Source: a virus
IMG/VR virus record: IMGVR_UViG_3300042308_000493
Coordinates: 1-26,892 of that record
DNA length: 26,892 nucleotides
Strand: one strand, 5' to 3'
Of the stretch, positions 14,196 through 22,431 are shown piece after piece. The notes beneath the pieces were generated by a model. The model did no database searches. It was not told the origin of the DNA and saw nothing but the letters and a program-made list of their open reading frames with translations. Numbering within the stretch: position 1 is the first letter of the stretch; each line of letters opens with the position of its first letter. The position numbers and the translations under genes are program-made.

Positions 14196-14731
14196 CCGTA
14201 GGCTCCCCACATGTATTTGGATGCTACGGATTGGTAGGCCATTGGAACTTCATTGCCACCAGTTGGACCAACAGCTTGGCGGTTTTCGTACCAATGGGCT
14301 GTCAACAATCGGATTGCGGCATTGATGGATTCAGGGATCGTAGTGGTTTCAGCCACATAGGTAATCGTTACTGCACCAGGGTAATTATCTGGTGTGGGAA
14401 GATTGGCGGTATCCTTAAATGCGATTAGTGGTTTGGTTTCTGTTTGTCCTGAAATGGTAATGTAATCGCTTGCCGATATGGTCGAAACGCCAGCCAATGT
14501 TCTGACGGTTACCGATGTGACAGAAGTAACCGGACCTTTTTCCAGGAATATCACGCGGGAATCTGGCAGGGAATCCAACCGTTGAACAATGGACCTCGAG
14601 GATAAAACGCGCCTGGTGGATTGCTCAAAATGATCAATTGCACCAGCCAGAAGGGATGTTATAAGCGCATCCTCTGTGGTGCTGTCTACGCGCAAATGCA
14701 ATTTGACATCAGCCAATGTGGGCAATGCCAT
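14192..14731 (-). CDS. Head-tail connector (gp6-like)
   Basis: The 179-aa protein starts with TLADVKLHLRVDSTTEDALI and continues with a helical segment (LLAGAIDHFEQSTRRVL), strands (PVTSVTSVTVRT) and a C-terminal PESINAAIRLLTAHWYENRQ helix. This is the pattern of gp6-type connector proteins that bind below the portal. AAAGGAAA precedes ATG 14731. It lies between a small gene downstream of the capsid gene and the head closure gene, as usual. Confidence 0.85.
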   Translation of the reverse strand: MALPTLADVKLHLRVDSTTEDALITSLLAGAIDHFEQSTRRVLSSRSIVQRLDSLPDSRVIFLEKGPVTSVTSVTVRTLAGVSTISASDYITISGQTETKPLIAFKDTANLPTPDNYPGAVTITYVAETTTIPESINAAIRLLTAHWYENRQAVGPTGGNEVPMAYQSVASKYMWGAYG

Positions 14732-14940
14732 TAGCGGGTTTCCTTTGCCCTGGTTTTAGGCTTAGGGGCTTCTGGTGTTTCTGGTGTGGCATTGCTTGCC
14801 ACAGGGACAAAGATCCCCGCCTCGACCATCCTAGGGCCTTCAATTGGGCACCATTCAACTTGGTCACCAGGACGCAAACAAATTTCCTCACCCGTCAAGG
14901 GATTGGTACCAACCAATGATTGCTGCACCTGGTATTTCAT
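14731..14940 (-). CDS. Small head-module protein, 69 aa
   Basis: The start at 14940 (MKYQVQQSLVGTNPLTGEEI) follows GAGGTGTGAA. It is a short beta-like domain (LRPGDQVEWCPIEGPRMVEA, GIFVPV) followed by a proline- and lysine-rich tail (TPETPEAPKPKTRAKETR). Small proteins of this type are often found just after the major capsid gene and may decorate or stabilise the head, but no family is recognised. It overlaps the connector start by one base. Confidence 0.65.
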   Translation of the reverse strand: MKYQVQQSLVGTNPLTGEEICLRPGDQVEWCPIEGPRMVEAGIFVPVASNATPETPEAPKPKTRAKETR

Positions 14941-15011
14941 TTCACACCTCATTCAAAATAAATCAAAAATAGGATACCCAATTTTTAGGCTGGGTATCCT
15001 TGGATTCAATC

Positions 15012-16334
15012 TTAAGCCTGGGTAAGCTTCTTGATTGCGGCGCTTTGTACCACTTTGGAATCGAACCGTTCAACTGCAAGGAAGCTTGCTGCGTTGCTGG
15101 TGAAGAGGAAATCATCCGAACGACGAATGACAATTGGTCCTGCATCCCTGATGTAGAATTTGCTGAAGTCACCAAACAAACCAGTAATCAAACCAGTTGT
15201 AATGGCGCTGTTCATGTTGTTATTAACAATGACAGGATACCCAAACAATCTGGGCTGCACACCTTCCGTGTAACCCAAATTCCTTTGGATAAGATTCAAG
15301 CCGGTTGAATCCTGCAATTTAAGCAGATAGGTCCAAACGGACTGGTGAAACATAAATGAAGCCGTTGGCTGATAAGCAGCATCAAGGCTGTTTACCAAAT
15401 CATAGATTTCATTGATGGTAATTGCTGTGGCGCTGGCAGTCGTCTTGCCTGCGGATGCCCCAACAGTCACGCCCTGTGGTTGGCTGGAACCGGTTCCAGT
15501 TGCAAAGGCCGCGGCTTCAGATCGGCCAAGCCTTTCGCCCAGAAGCTCACCAACAATTGCGCCCAAATCAAGGCCGGTGTCTTGGAGCAATTCCAGGGAA
15601 CAATTGACCACAGATTTGTAGGAATACGCGCCAAAGGTAACTTGCCCAAGCGTGAAGTCAGTTGCGCTGGTGGCGGTGTTTTCTGCTACCAAAGCACCTG
15701 TATTGCTGGTGTCATCGACCGTTGGCATTGGCATTGAATTGCCGCTATCGGTGCGGATAACACGAGCCACACCACGCAGCGGATTGAATGCAAGGCGCTT
15801 TTTCTCGAGCTCTGCAAGGAACCCTTGAGGAATCATGTAACCACCAGCAGAACCGCTGGTGGATTGTGCGCGTTGTTCTTCAGTCGGATTTGGATTGACA
15901 AAAATAGGACCATCAAGGTTTAGTCCGCTGCGATGTGCCGCGGCGCGTTGTTCGTTGGTTGCTTCCTTGCCCAGACACCAGCCACGGAAAGCCATGGCGG
16001 AATCGCGGATGGATTGGCGGTCGTTAAAATCGCGGACAAATCCAGGAGCAGGATTTACCTTGCGGGTTTGAATCCGTTTGTTGTATTCGCTGCGCAGGTT
16101 GCCAGTTGGCCTGGAGCTCATGTCCATTGCCGGTTCCAATTCCGCGGGAACCATTTCGGATTCCATCGCAGCAATGCGCGCATCCAATTCATCTACGCGA
16201 GCGATGAGTTCATCGAATTTTGCCACCTCTTCAGGTGTCATTTCCCGCTTTTCCGGACCATCGGTGACGGCCAGAATTTTAGCGGATTCATCCATAACCT
16301 GGGCGCGTTGTGCCCGCAGTTCAGCAATCATCAT
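15012..16334 (-). CDS. Major capsid protein, HK97 fold
   Basis: The start at 16334 (MMIAELRAQRAQVMDESAKI) follows GGAG at suitable spacing. The frame to 16415 only extends into the protease gene. The first ~130 residues are a charged helical scaffold-like delta domain that the prohead protease would remove. The rest has the HK97 pattern: GGYMIPQGFLAELEKKRLAF, RVIRTDSGNSMPMPTVDD, LGQVTFGAYSYKSVVNCS, LLGERLGRSEAAAFATGTGS, GYPVIVNNNM, FIRDAG-like FYIRDAGPIVI, and AVERFDSKVVQSAAIKKL. It follows the prohead protease gene directly. About 440 residues before cleavage. Confidence 0.95.
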   Translation of the reverse strand: MMIAELRAQRAQVMDESAKILAVTDGPEKREMTPEEVAKFDELIARVDELDARIAAMESEMVPAELEPAMDMSSRPTGNLRSEYNKRIQTRKVNPAPGFVRDFNDRQSIRDSAMAFRGWCLGKEATNEQRAAAHRSGLNLDGPIFVNPNPTEEQRAQSTSGSAGGYMIPQGFLAELEKKRLAFNPLRGVARVIRTDSGNSMPMPTVDDTSNTGALVAENTATSATDFTLGQVTFGAYSYKSVVNCSLELLQDTGLDLGAIVGELLGERLGRSEAAAFATGTGSSQPQGVTVGASAGKTTASATAITINEIYDLVNSLDAAYQPTASFMFHQSVWTYLLKLQDSTGLNLIQRNLGYTEGVQPRLFGYPVIVNNNMNSAITTGLITGLFGDFSKFYIRDAGPIVIRRSDDFLFTSNAASFLAVERFDSKVVQSAAIKKLTQA

Positions 16335-16336
16335 AA

Positions 16337-16909
16337 TTAACTCCGTGGCGGGTTGCGCCGTTTGAGAAAGGACAGAAGACAGCGTTTGCGCCTGGTGTCC
16401 AATGTGGACTGCCAAGCGGTGAGCGAGCGCAAAGCGGCAGATGTGCCACTAGGATAAGCCGGATCCCCAACAATGGAAATCTCCCGCAAATCCACATCAT
16501 GCAAAGTTCTGATTCTTATTTTGGTTTCTGGATCCATGGACCATTTGTCAGACCTGGTAAAGAATCCAAATGAACAGCTTGTTACATCACCTCTTGCCAT
16601 CAATTCCACCAGATCATTTGCGTAACTGGTGTTGGGCAATGTCAGATCAAATTCCAAACCGCGATCATTTGAGGATAGTTTTAATGTTCCAGCGGAAATC
16701 CTGCCCAGAATTTTAGCGGAGTCATGATTGTATAGGGCTCGGATGTCATTCTCACCAATGCTTTTGATGAATGCCGTTGGTGCTATTTTCTCCTTGAATC
16801 CTCCGAGGTCGCCGGAAAGGGTTTCATATGCTGCCGCAATGCCAACAATACGCCGCCCGGAAGGATTTACTTCCAGGTTTCGTAGTTCAATATTGCGTAT
16901 TTCAGTCAC
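16337..16909 (-). CDS. Prohead protease, HK97 family (U35)
   Basis: The family motifs are plain: GIAAAYETLSGDLGGFKEKI, ALYNHDSAKILGRISAGTLK (catalytic His62), GLEFDLTLPNTSYANDLVEL, and RGDVTSCSFGFF (catalytic Ser113), then the DVDLREISIVGDPAYP end of the domain. It cleaves the delta domain of the capsid protein and itself during maturation. The start is GTG 16909 with AAAGGG about nine bases upstream. The C-terminal 30 residues are basic. The gene lies between portal and capsid, the standard order. Confidence 0.95.
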   Translation of the reverse strand: MTEIRNIELRNLEVNPSGRRIVGIAAAYETLSGDLGGFKEKIAPTAFIKSIGENDIRALYNHDSAKILGRISAGTLKLSSNDRGLEFDLTLPNTSYANDLVELMARGDVTSCSFGFFTRSDKWSMDPETKIRIRTLHDVDLREISIVGDPAYPSGTSAALRSLTAWQSTLDTRRKRCLLSFLKRRNPPRS

Positions 16910-16921
16910 TTTTTTAACCCT

Positions 16922-18481
16922 TTAATTTGGCTGGTTTGTTGGCTGTATTGGTTCAATTGGGTTAATTGTTATGTTATCGAAAATACTATTCAAAATTGTT
17001 TTGTCAAGTGCTGGGAATGCCGCTTCTGCAAGGGCTTTGGCTGTCAATTTACTAACCAAACCTTGTCCAACCTGGAGCACAATTTCCAGTAGGCTTGCCA
17101 CCTGCGCCCCGTTCAAGGCCTCCGCGGGAGCAGCCACCTGGTCAGTTTGTTCCTGTGCTGGTTGCGGTTCTGGTGTTGTGGTTTCGATAGGATCCGCAGG
17201 CAATGGTGCCGCTGGTGCAACTGGTGTGGTTGGCGTAATGACACCCAATGTTGGAGATGTAATTGGTGCCGATGTTGCGCCCGTTGCCTGCCCAATGGAA
17301 GCCATGTTAAGTGGCTGCATATAGGTGTCGCCACCTTCAATGGCAGGAAGGTTTTCCAACTTTCTAATGTCGTTAACGGAGAACCAGCCCCAATTGCGAG
17401 CAATGGCGTAGGAATTGTATCGGGCTGCAATATTGCCACGAAGCAAACCCTCCACTTGATGTTCGCAAAAATACTGCTTATTTGGAAATAGTTTTTTATT
17501 GTTTTCCTGTTCGATCCTTACCAGCCATGGGCGAATGGTATTAACCACATAATCAATTGCGTCATCTTCAGGATTAGTAAATGCGGTTGCTCCGGAAACC
17601 CGTAGCCGATTCAATGAAATGTTGAGCCACCTTGCCACCTCTTCAATTGTAAATTTTCTTGACTCGAGGAATTGCGCATCATCATTGTTAATTGAGTATG
17701 CACTAACATCCATTCCTTCCTCGAGAATGGCAACTTTGGCGGTGTTCTCAACTCCCTGGTGAATTCGTTCCCAACCTTCCCGCAGTCGCTTTACTGCTTC
17801 CTCGCCCAATCGGCCAGGGTGCTTAATCACGACACCAGGACGGGAACCATTGCCAAAGAATTTCCCTGCGTGCCTGTCGTAAACAATGCCAAGCCCTAAA
17901 GATTCCCTTGCCATCTGCAAAACAGATTTGCCCCAAAATCCGTCAAATGCCAAGCCCCTATAGTGGAGGATGTCCCGCGGGTCCATGTCCACTTGAGCGC
18001 CGCTAATGGGCTGAATGCGATAGAATAAATTGCCTTCTTGATCCCGCCAAGCGTTCACAGAATCGTAAGCCAAAGGCCAAATTGCTACGGGATAATCCCT
18101 AGTCTCTGCGTCATTCCATTCAATTTCTGCAAATGAATTGCCATGCAACATGGATTGGGCTTGAAGCCCTGCACGAACAACAGATGCTGTGGATTCATAG
18201 TTTGGGCTGTCGTGCAATAGATCAAATGCTGGATGACTTAATGCCAGCTTCCGGCCATCATCTTCTGTGCGCTGATAAACATTCAATGGTAGGGTGCCGA
18301 TTGTTTCTGAAACAATCCTGATACCATCAAAAAATGCTGCGACTGTAAGGGCTGATGTTTCATTTACGGAAACATTTGCACCGGAATAACCACTTAATAC
18401 CGTGTAACCAATAGGCTGATTCTTGATCAACGGCACTTGACCTGCGCGGTTTTCGTTATCTGCCGTTGATATCCAGTTCAT
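16922..18481 (-). CDS. Portal protein, HK97 family
   Basis: The 519-aa protein shows the HK97 portal pattern: SALTVAAFFDGIRIVSETIG, TLPLNVYQR, HPAFDLLHDSPN, MLHGNSFAEIEWN, DILHYRGLAFDGFWGKSVLQ, and KFTIEEVARWLNISLNRL. The last ~110 residues are a proline-, threonine- and alanine-rich tail with a final helix, probably disordered. Twelve copies form the DNA entry ring. AGGGGAAA precedes ATG 18481, and this ribosome site lies in one arm of an inverted repeat (18488-18519). It follows the large terminase by about 50 bases. Confidence 0.95.
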   Translation of the reverse strand: MNWISTADNENRAGQVPLIKNQPIGYTVLSGYSGANVSVNETSALTVAAFFDGIRIVSETIGTLPLNVYQRTEDDGRKLALSHPAFDLLHDSPNYESTASVVRAGLQAQSMLHGNSFAEIEWNDAETRDYPVAIWPLAYDSVNAWRDQEGNLFYRIQPISGAQVDMDPRDILHYRGLAFDGFWGKSVLQMARESLGLGIVYDRHAGKFFGNGSRPGVVIKHPGRLGEEAVKRLREGWERIHQGVENTAKVAILEEGMDVSAYSINNDDAQFLESRKFTIEEVARWLNISLNRLRVSGATAFTNPEDDAIDYVVNTIRPWLVRIEQENNKKLFPNKQYFCEHQVEGLLRGNIAARYNSYAIARNWGWFSVNDIRKLENLPAIEGGDTYMQPLNMASIGQATGATSAPITSPTLGVITPTTPVAPAAPLPADPIETTTPEPQPAQEQTDQVAAPAEALNGAQVASLLEIVLQVGQGLVSKLTAKALAEAAFPALDKTILNSIFDNITINPIEPIQPTNQPN

Positions 18482-18487
18482 TTATTT

Positions 18488-18519
18488 CCCCTGTTTGTAC
18501 GAATATTATACTACAGGGG
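18488..18519 (-). promoter_or_regulatory. Promoter-like TATAAT flanked by an inverted repeat, upstream of portal
   Basis: In the 53-bp gap between terminase and portal, the minus strand reads CCCCTGT, 18 nt, ACAGGGG (a perfect 7-bp inverted repeat). An exact TATAAT (18505-18510) sits between the arms. A -35 is not clear (TTGTAA occurs 14 bp upstream, too close). The inner arm also contains the portal ribosome site AGGGG. It could be a repressor-type operator over a promoter for the head operon, or an RNA hairpin that hides the ribosome site. Confidence 0.45.
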
Positions 18520-18534
18520 ATGTTTTACAATACT

Positions 18535-20061
18535 CTAGAGCATTAAAAATTCTCTTGATTGGTAGATGGATGAACCATCTAGCCCAGTCGCTTCCGCTTT
18601 CCTAGCTCTCGCAAATGCCATAATTGATGATACCGCACAATCTATTCTTTCGACTGATTTGCTTTTGGATGGCTTGCAATTCCCTGCCGCATCCCGTTCA
18701 ATTACCACATTATCAATGCACCATCTGAGCACCGCATTGCCATCATGGCTGATTTGCTTCTGTAATACTGCTGCTTCAAAATCTTTGGTTGGTGGTGACA
18801 TGCTGCGGAATCCCTGCCTGAATTCCGTAATGGTGTAACCTTGATTCTCCAATTTTTGCATAAGAAATTCCGCGTTCCATGGATCGACTGCAATTTCCCT
18901 AATTTTGAATTCTGCCGCAATTTCCGCAATTCTTTTTAGGATAATTTCATAATCGACAATTTCCCCTGGTATCACCTCGAGGGAACCGGCTCTGACAAAC
19001 TGGTCATACCTAATGCGGTTTGTGTCGTTTCTTTTTCCCACCATGGCGGATGTGGTCCAGGCGAAAGCCTTGAGATGGATTGCATTTGGTAAAGGGAATG
19101 CCAAGGTAAACGATGTCAGATCTTCCCTCGAGGAAAGATCCAAGGCCGCGTAGCAAGGTATTTCCTCAAGGTTAGTTGGGTGTGTTTCGCAACTGTTCCA
19201 GGCTTCCGAGCTGATCCAACGGGCCGCGGATTCAACCCATTGGTTCAAGTGGAATTGCCGGAAAGACTGCTCACGCGCTGGATTGTTCTGGGCTTCGTGG
19301 CAGGTGTCCCGCAGATATTCCAAGGTAACGGATTTGCCTAACCCTGGATTTGCCATTCTCCAAGATGATTCACTACGCCAGTCTAATTCTGGTGCTGCTT
19401 CATAAATGATTGGTAGGAATGTTGGATCCACCAATACACCTTCCCTAACCTGTTTCGCATAGTGATACAATTCATAACACAAAGAACCGCGATCATGCCC
19501 ACTTGTGCTTATCATGAATGCTAATGGTTCTGTTCTCGCTCCCATGGATGTTATTAGGGATTCATAAAGATCCCTGCTTTTTTGTGTCAACAATTCGTCG
19601 AATATTAAAGTGCTTATGTTATGTCCTAAATTGCCTGCTGCATCAGCCGCAATTACCTTATAAACTGCACCTCTATTGGCCTCAATATGTCGCCTGTAAA
19701 CCTTGCATTTCTTTGACAGCACAGGAGAATGAAGCACCATTTGTTTTGCAATATCAAATGCCAAAGCCGCCTGGTCAGAATCGCAGGCCGCGGAAAGGAT
19801 TTCCGCACCTGGTTCCTGATCCATGAACAACATGAACAGCGCCACGGCTGCTGCTAATGTGGTCTTGCCATTCTTCCTTCCAAGCATCACCAATGCTTTT
19901 CTGTATTGCCTTCGTCCATTCTTAAGCTTTGTGTTAAATAGTGGTTTGATAATGTCATTTATTTGCCACTTATCAAGGGTTAATGGTTTTCCTCCTAGTG
20001 GCCCTTTGGTGTGTGTCAAAAATGTGGCACAGAATTCCTCAAACTTTTTTGATGGCAGCAT
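18535..20061 (-). CDS. terL: Terminase large subunit
   Basis: The 508-aa protein has an ATPase domain with Walker A GRKNGKTT (residues 61-68) and Walker B STLIFDE (acidic pair 155-156), and a coupling-motif region at ISTSGHDRGSL. A nuclease half follows, with CYAALDLSSREDLTSFTLAF, REIAVDPWNAEFLMQKLE, and a last conserved acidic residue in RIDCAVSSIMAFARA. It is the motor that cuts and pumps DNA through the portal. AGGAAA precedes ATG 20061. The layout matches the Terminase_1 group seen with HK97-type portals. It lies directly upstream of the portal gene in transcription order. Confidence 0.95.
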   Translation of the reverse strand: MLPSKKFEEFCATFLTHTKGPLGGKPLTLDKWQINDIIKPLFNTKLKNGRRQYRKALVMLGRKNGKTTLAAAVALFMLFMDQEPGAEILSAACDSDQAALAFDIAKQMVLHSPVLSKKCKVYRRHIEANRGAVYKVIAADAAGNLGHNISTLIFDELLTQKSRDLYESLITSMGARTEPLAFMISTSGHDRGSLCYELYHYAKQVREGVLVDPTFLPIIYEAAPELDWRSESSWRMANPGLGKSVTLEYLRDTCHEAQNNPAREQSFRQFHLNQWVESAARWISSEAWNSCETHPTNLEEIPCYAALDLSSREDLTSFTLAFPLPNAIHLKAFAWTTSAMVGKRNDTNRIRYDQFVRAGSLEVIPGEIVDYEIILKRIAEIAAEFKIREIAVDPWNAEFLMQKLENQGYTITEFRQGFRSMSPPTKDFEAAVLQKQISHDGNAVLRWCIDNVVIERDAAGNCKPSKSKSVERIDCAVSSIMAFARARKAEATGLDGSSIYQSREFLML

Positions 20062-20069
20062 TAAATTTC

Positions 20070-20540
20070 CTACGGCATCAACTTCAATAATTTGGCGGAC
20101 ATGGAATTATTAGCCACAATTTCCTGTTGCATATCTTCTCCAGTTAATCGGGATGCGCTACGGCTCCGCGGTGTTAGGCAAAGCTGCCCCAATGTGGTTG
20201 CAAGGTCCGATTCTGCTTGCCGAACTTCCGCCAGGATTGGATGAACCATATTGACGGATGATGTGGTAAAGCCGCGGGATTTCCCTTGCGTTTTCAGATA
20301 GAAACAAACCGCCCAGGATTCACCAGCAATCACGGCTTTCTGTAATGAACTTACCGCATTGTCCAGCATGGTTTCCCGAACTGTTTCCAGGCATTGATTC
20401 AATTCAGGATGCTTTTTTACAAAGCGAAAAATGGTAGTTCTGTCCACGCCAAGCATGCGAGCGGCAGCAGCCATGTTGCCGAAACATTTCTTTAAAGATT
20501 CATCCACTACAGAAATTGTTAAAGGTGCTCTAGCTCCCAT
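20070..20540 (-). CDS. Helix-turn-helix protein, terminase small subunit candidate
   Basis: The start at 20540 (MGARAPLTISVVDESLKKCF) follows AAAGGGTG. Residues about 21-45 form a clear helix-turn-helix of the Fis/resolvase type (GNMAAAARMLGVDRTTIFRF). Next comes a helical middle (LDNAVSSLQKAVIAGESWAV) similar to small terminases that have an HTH and an oligomerisation helix. It lies directly before the large terminase, the usual position of the small subunit. A second candidate for that role lies upstream (21745-22014), so the two may share the work or this one may be a regulator. It overlaps the Mom-like gene by 11 nt. Confidence 0.7.
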   Translation of the reverse strand: MGARAPLTISVVDESLKKCFGNMAAAARMLGVDRTTIFRFVKKHPELNQCLETVRETMLDNAVSSLQKAVIAGESWAVCFYLKTQGKSRGFTTSSVNMVHPILAEVRQAESDLATTLGQLCLTPRSRSASRLTGEDMQQEIVANNSMSAKLLKLMP

Positions 20541-21249
20541 GGCTGCACCCTTTAAGTGTATGGAGCGTTGGGATTGGATTTGCACCATCCCTTGTGCCAT
20601 GGATTGGCACCGTGCCGCTATCAGCACTTCCAACGCGTTTTGGGTAAGGTTGCTTCAATGGCTGAATTTTTTTTCTCATGTCATCATCCAATGGCATCAG
20701 ATATTTATGCTTGAATCCTGAACTTTCCCTTCTTGCATTTGGATCCACATTTTCCCTAAGCCATGGAATTGATGCGCCACCTTTTCCGTGCCTTTTCCTA
20801 ACTGTCATCGGGTGTGTCTTTTTTCCATTTATATAATAAACATGGGTTTCTGTCCCGCCAACATAAATCCAGTTTGTCGCCTGATAAATTCCGCCATGAT
20901 GTCCCTGGCTTGAATCGGCAAAGGAAACAACTAAACGCAAACCCTTTGCATGACTTTTTAATTTTTTTAAAATTATTGCCATTATTCTACTTACAGGTGT
21001 TTTGTGGTTTGTAAGTGCAATTCTTGTTAATTCACAAACTTGAGTTTGATTTAATCCATACGCTGTCCCAAGCCATGGGCAAGCACCAGATCCAAACAAA
21101 ACAACCCCAATAAATTTTCCCGATTCCCAAACCCCAAATCGAACAACTTTGCTTTTGGGTGTGCATTTACTGTAATGCCATTTTTCGCAAGCATATTTTG
21201 CTGCTTCTGGTGTAGCCCAATCAATTCGCAATTCACTTGACGAATTCAT
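20530..21249 (-). CDS. mom-like: Mom-like DNA modification protein
   Basis: The 239-aa protein has the pattern of phage Mom-type acyltransferase-fold proteins: AAKYACEKWHYSKCTPKSK, VRFGVWESGKFIGVVLFGSG, QVCELTRIALTNHKTPVSRI, KGLRLVVSFADSSQGHHGGI, and IYQATNWIYVGGT. Family knowledge: Mu Mom converts adenines in phage DNA to a carbamoylmethyl form and protects against restriction. The ATG at 21249 follows GGAG. The C-terminal ~60 residues are basic and proline-rich. It overlaps the ParB-like gene by 17 nt, so expression is likely coupled. The first partner of mom in Mu (com) is not present as a separate gene. Confidence 0.8.
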   Translation of the reverse strand: MNSSSELRIDWATPEAAKYACEKWHYSKCTPKSKVVRFGVWESGKFIGVVLFGSGACPWLGTAYGLNQTQVCELTRIALTNHKTPVSRIMAIILKKLKSHAKGLRLVVSFADSSQGHHGGIYQATNWIYVGGTETHVYYINGKKTHPMTVRKRHGKGGASIPWLRENVDPNARRESSGFKHKYLMPLDDDMRKKIQPLKQPYPKRVGSADSGTVPIHGTRDGANPIPTLHTLKGCSHGS

Positions 21250-21742
21250 GCCCACACTCCGGACATTCTATTTTTTCTTTTTCATCAAGGATGCTTTGAT
21301 CTTCAGCCGTCGCTTTTTCAAAGTTTGGCGGAATGATTCCAGCCTCTTGTGCCATGTCCGCAAACATTTGGGACAATGCCTGGCTGCCTGTATTTACCTC
21401 ACGCAACAAGGAATCCAATGCCAGGGCATCGGTTCCAGCCATGGCAGATAATGGATCCAGGGACAAAAGCAATTTGTCCGCTTCGGATTCTGTGATGTCC
21501 AGGACCAAAACCGGAACCTCAAGGTCTGGTGTGGACTCGGCACGTAAATGGCCATCGACCAACATTAGACTGCCGTCAGGGAGTTCCCTAGCCAACAAGG
21601 CATCAGCATAACCCACTTCCGCCAGAATGCCTTTCAGGGCATCCTGTTGGGACTGTGGATGGGTCCGCCAATTCTTTGGATTGGGCATCAGTTCTGATGC
21701 CTTAATCATGCGTAATTCTTTGATCCTATTTCTGATTTTCAT
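21233..21742 (-). CDS. ParB-like nuclease domain protein with C-terminal zinc-knuckle-like tail
   Basis: Residues about 12-75 form a ParB-type N-terminal domain: MIKASELMPNPKNWRTHPQS, LKGILAEVGYADALLAREL, and MLVDGHLRAE in place of the usual GEHR-type box. A helical region follows (DALALDSLLREVNTGSQALS). The last residues, IECPECGHEF, hold a CxxC-x-H knuckle (C160, C163, H165). Phage ParB-like proteins occur beside DNA modification genes, and here the next gene is Mom-like. The knuckle is reminiscent of the zinc motifs in Mu Com, but only one pair of Cys is present. The start at 21742 has only a weak ribosome site; M12 is an alternative. Confidence 0.8.
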   Translation of the reverse strand: MKIRNRIKELRMIKASELMPNPKNWRTHPQSQQDALKGILAEVGYADALLARELPDGSLMLVDGHLRAESTPDLEVPVLVLDITESEADKLLLSLDPLSAMAGTDALALDSLLREVNTGSQALSQMFADMAQEAGIIPPNFEKATAEDQSILDEKEKIECPECGHEFVK

Positions 21743-21744
21743 TC

Positions 21745-22014
21745 TTAACCCGTTGATTCTGTTGCGCCCATTATGAGCTGATCTGCTGACATTACAATAT
21801 CAAGTTTTTTATAAAGCAATTGTAGTCGTGCCAATCTTTTAGCCGCAATGCAAACCGTCTCTAGGTCCGAGCCCCTCGAGGTTCCAATCCGGGTCAAGGC
21901 AGTGCGTAACCTGGAATATGCTTCCCTTTCTAGGTCCGATGTCAGCATTGGCGGCGGTGATATCGGTAATGCGCTTCCATCATCCCGTTGCCGCGGTTTT
22001 CTTCCACGAGACAT
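21745..22014 (-). CDS. P27-like small terminase candidate, 89 aa
   Basis: The start at 22014 (MSRGRKPRQRDDGSALPISP) follows GAGGGAA. The basic RGRKP start, the proline-rich segment PPPMLTSDLEREAYSRLR, a TRIGTSRGSDLETVCIAAKR block and a last KRLARLQLLYKKL helix resemble a shortened P27-type terminase small subunit. It is two bases upstream of the ParB-like gene. If this is the DNA-recognition subunit, the HTH protein at 20070-20540 would be something else, or both take part. Family assignment is by pattern only. Confidence 0.6.
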   Translation of the reverse strand: MSRGRKPRQRDDGSALPISPPPMLTSDLEREAYSRLRTALTRIGTSRGSDLETVCIAAKRLARLQLLYKKLDIVMSADQLIMGATESTG

Positions 22015-22064
22015 ACCGTTTTCCCTCAAAAAAAGTTCAGAATTGGTGCTCAAAAACATGGAAT

Positions 22065-22110
22065 GGGTCTGGGTCGGTCAGATGGCAAAAATAAATGATC
22101 CCCCAGACCC
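22065..22110. repeat. 9-bp perfect inverted repeat in the leader of the late block
   Basis: gggtctggg (22065-22073) pairs with cccagaccc (22102-22110) around 28 nt. It lies in the 138-bp gap between the 92-aa gene and the P27-like gene, about 50 bp before the ribosome site. There is no T-run after it on the minus strand, so it is not an ordinary terminator. An operator or leader hairpin is possible. Confidence 0.5.
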
Positions 22111-22152
22111 CCATCCCCGCAAAATCGGCAAACTCAACCCAACTTTCCCAAA

Positions 22153-22431
22153 TTAACATTCCTCCAAATCCTGCATTTCCGATACATCTTCCACAATGTT
22201 TGTGCGTCTTTGTAATGCAATTATATATTTCCTTTTTTCTTGCTCGGTTTCCTTTCGTGGTCGTTTGGGAGTCATACCAGCCCTTTCATTTTGAAGTTCG
22301 TCATATTGTTCGGGACAAATAATGGTGAAAATCTTTGCCCAATCATCTAACGGCATTGGCACTTTCAACATGGCTTTTTCCAATCGCTTCAGGATTGTGA
22401 TGATTGGTATGCCTCTTTTTAAATCATCCAT
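22153..22431 (-). CDS. Hypothetical basic helical protein, 92 aa
   Basis: The 92-aa protein has a hydrophobic start (IPIITILKRLEKAMLKVPM) and a C-terminal basic then acidic helix (TPKRPRKETEQEKRKYIIAL, EDVSEMQDLEEC). It overlaps the nuclease gene by 8 nt and its ribosome site is weak, so it may be coupled to that gene. No family recognised. It is the last gene before the gap in front of the packaging block. Confidence 0.65.
   Translation of the reverse strand: MDDLKRGIPIITILKRLEKAMLKVPMPLDDWAKIFTIICPEQYDELQNERAGMTPKRPRKETEQEKRKYIIALQRRTNIVEDVSEMQDLEEC

Noticed and set aside
18511-18524. A CsrA-type binding consensus (TACAGGGGATGT) near the portal gene
   Set aside because: It is on the plus strand, which is not the strand of the phage transcripts, and it has one extra G compared with the consensus. 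The coding-strand arm (ACAGGGGA) keeps only a GGA core.
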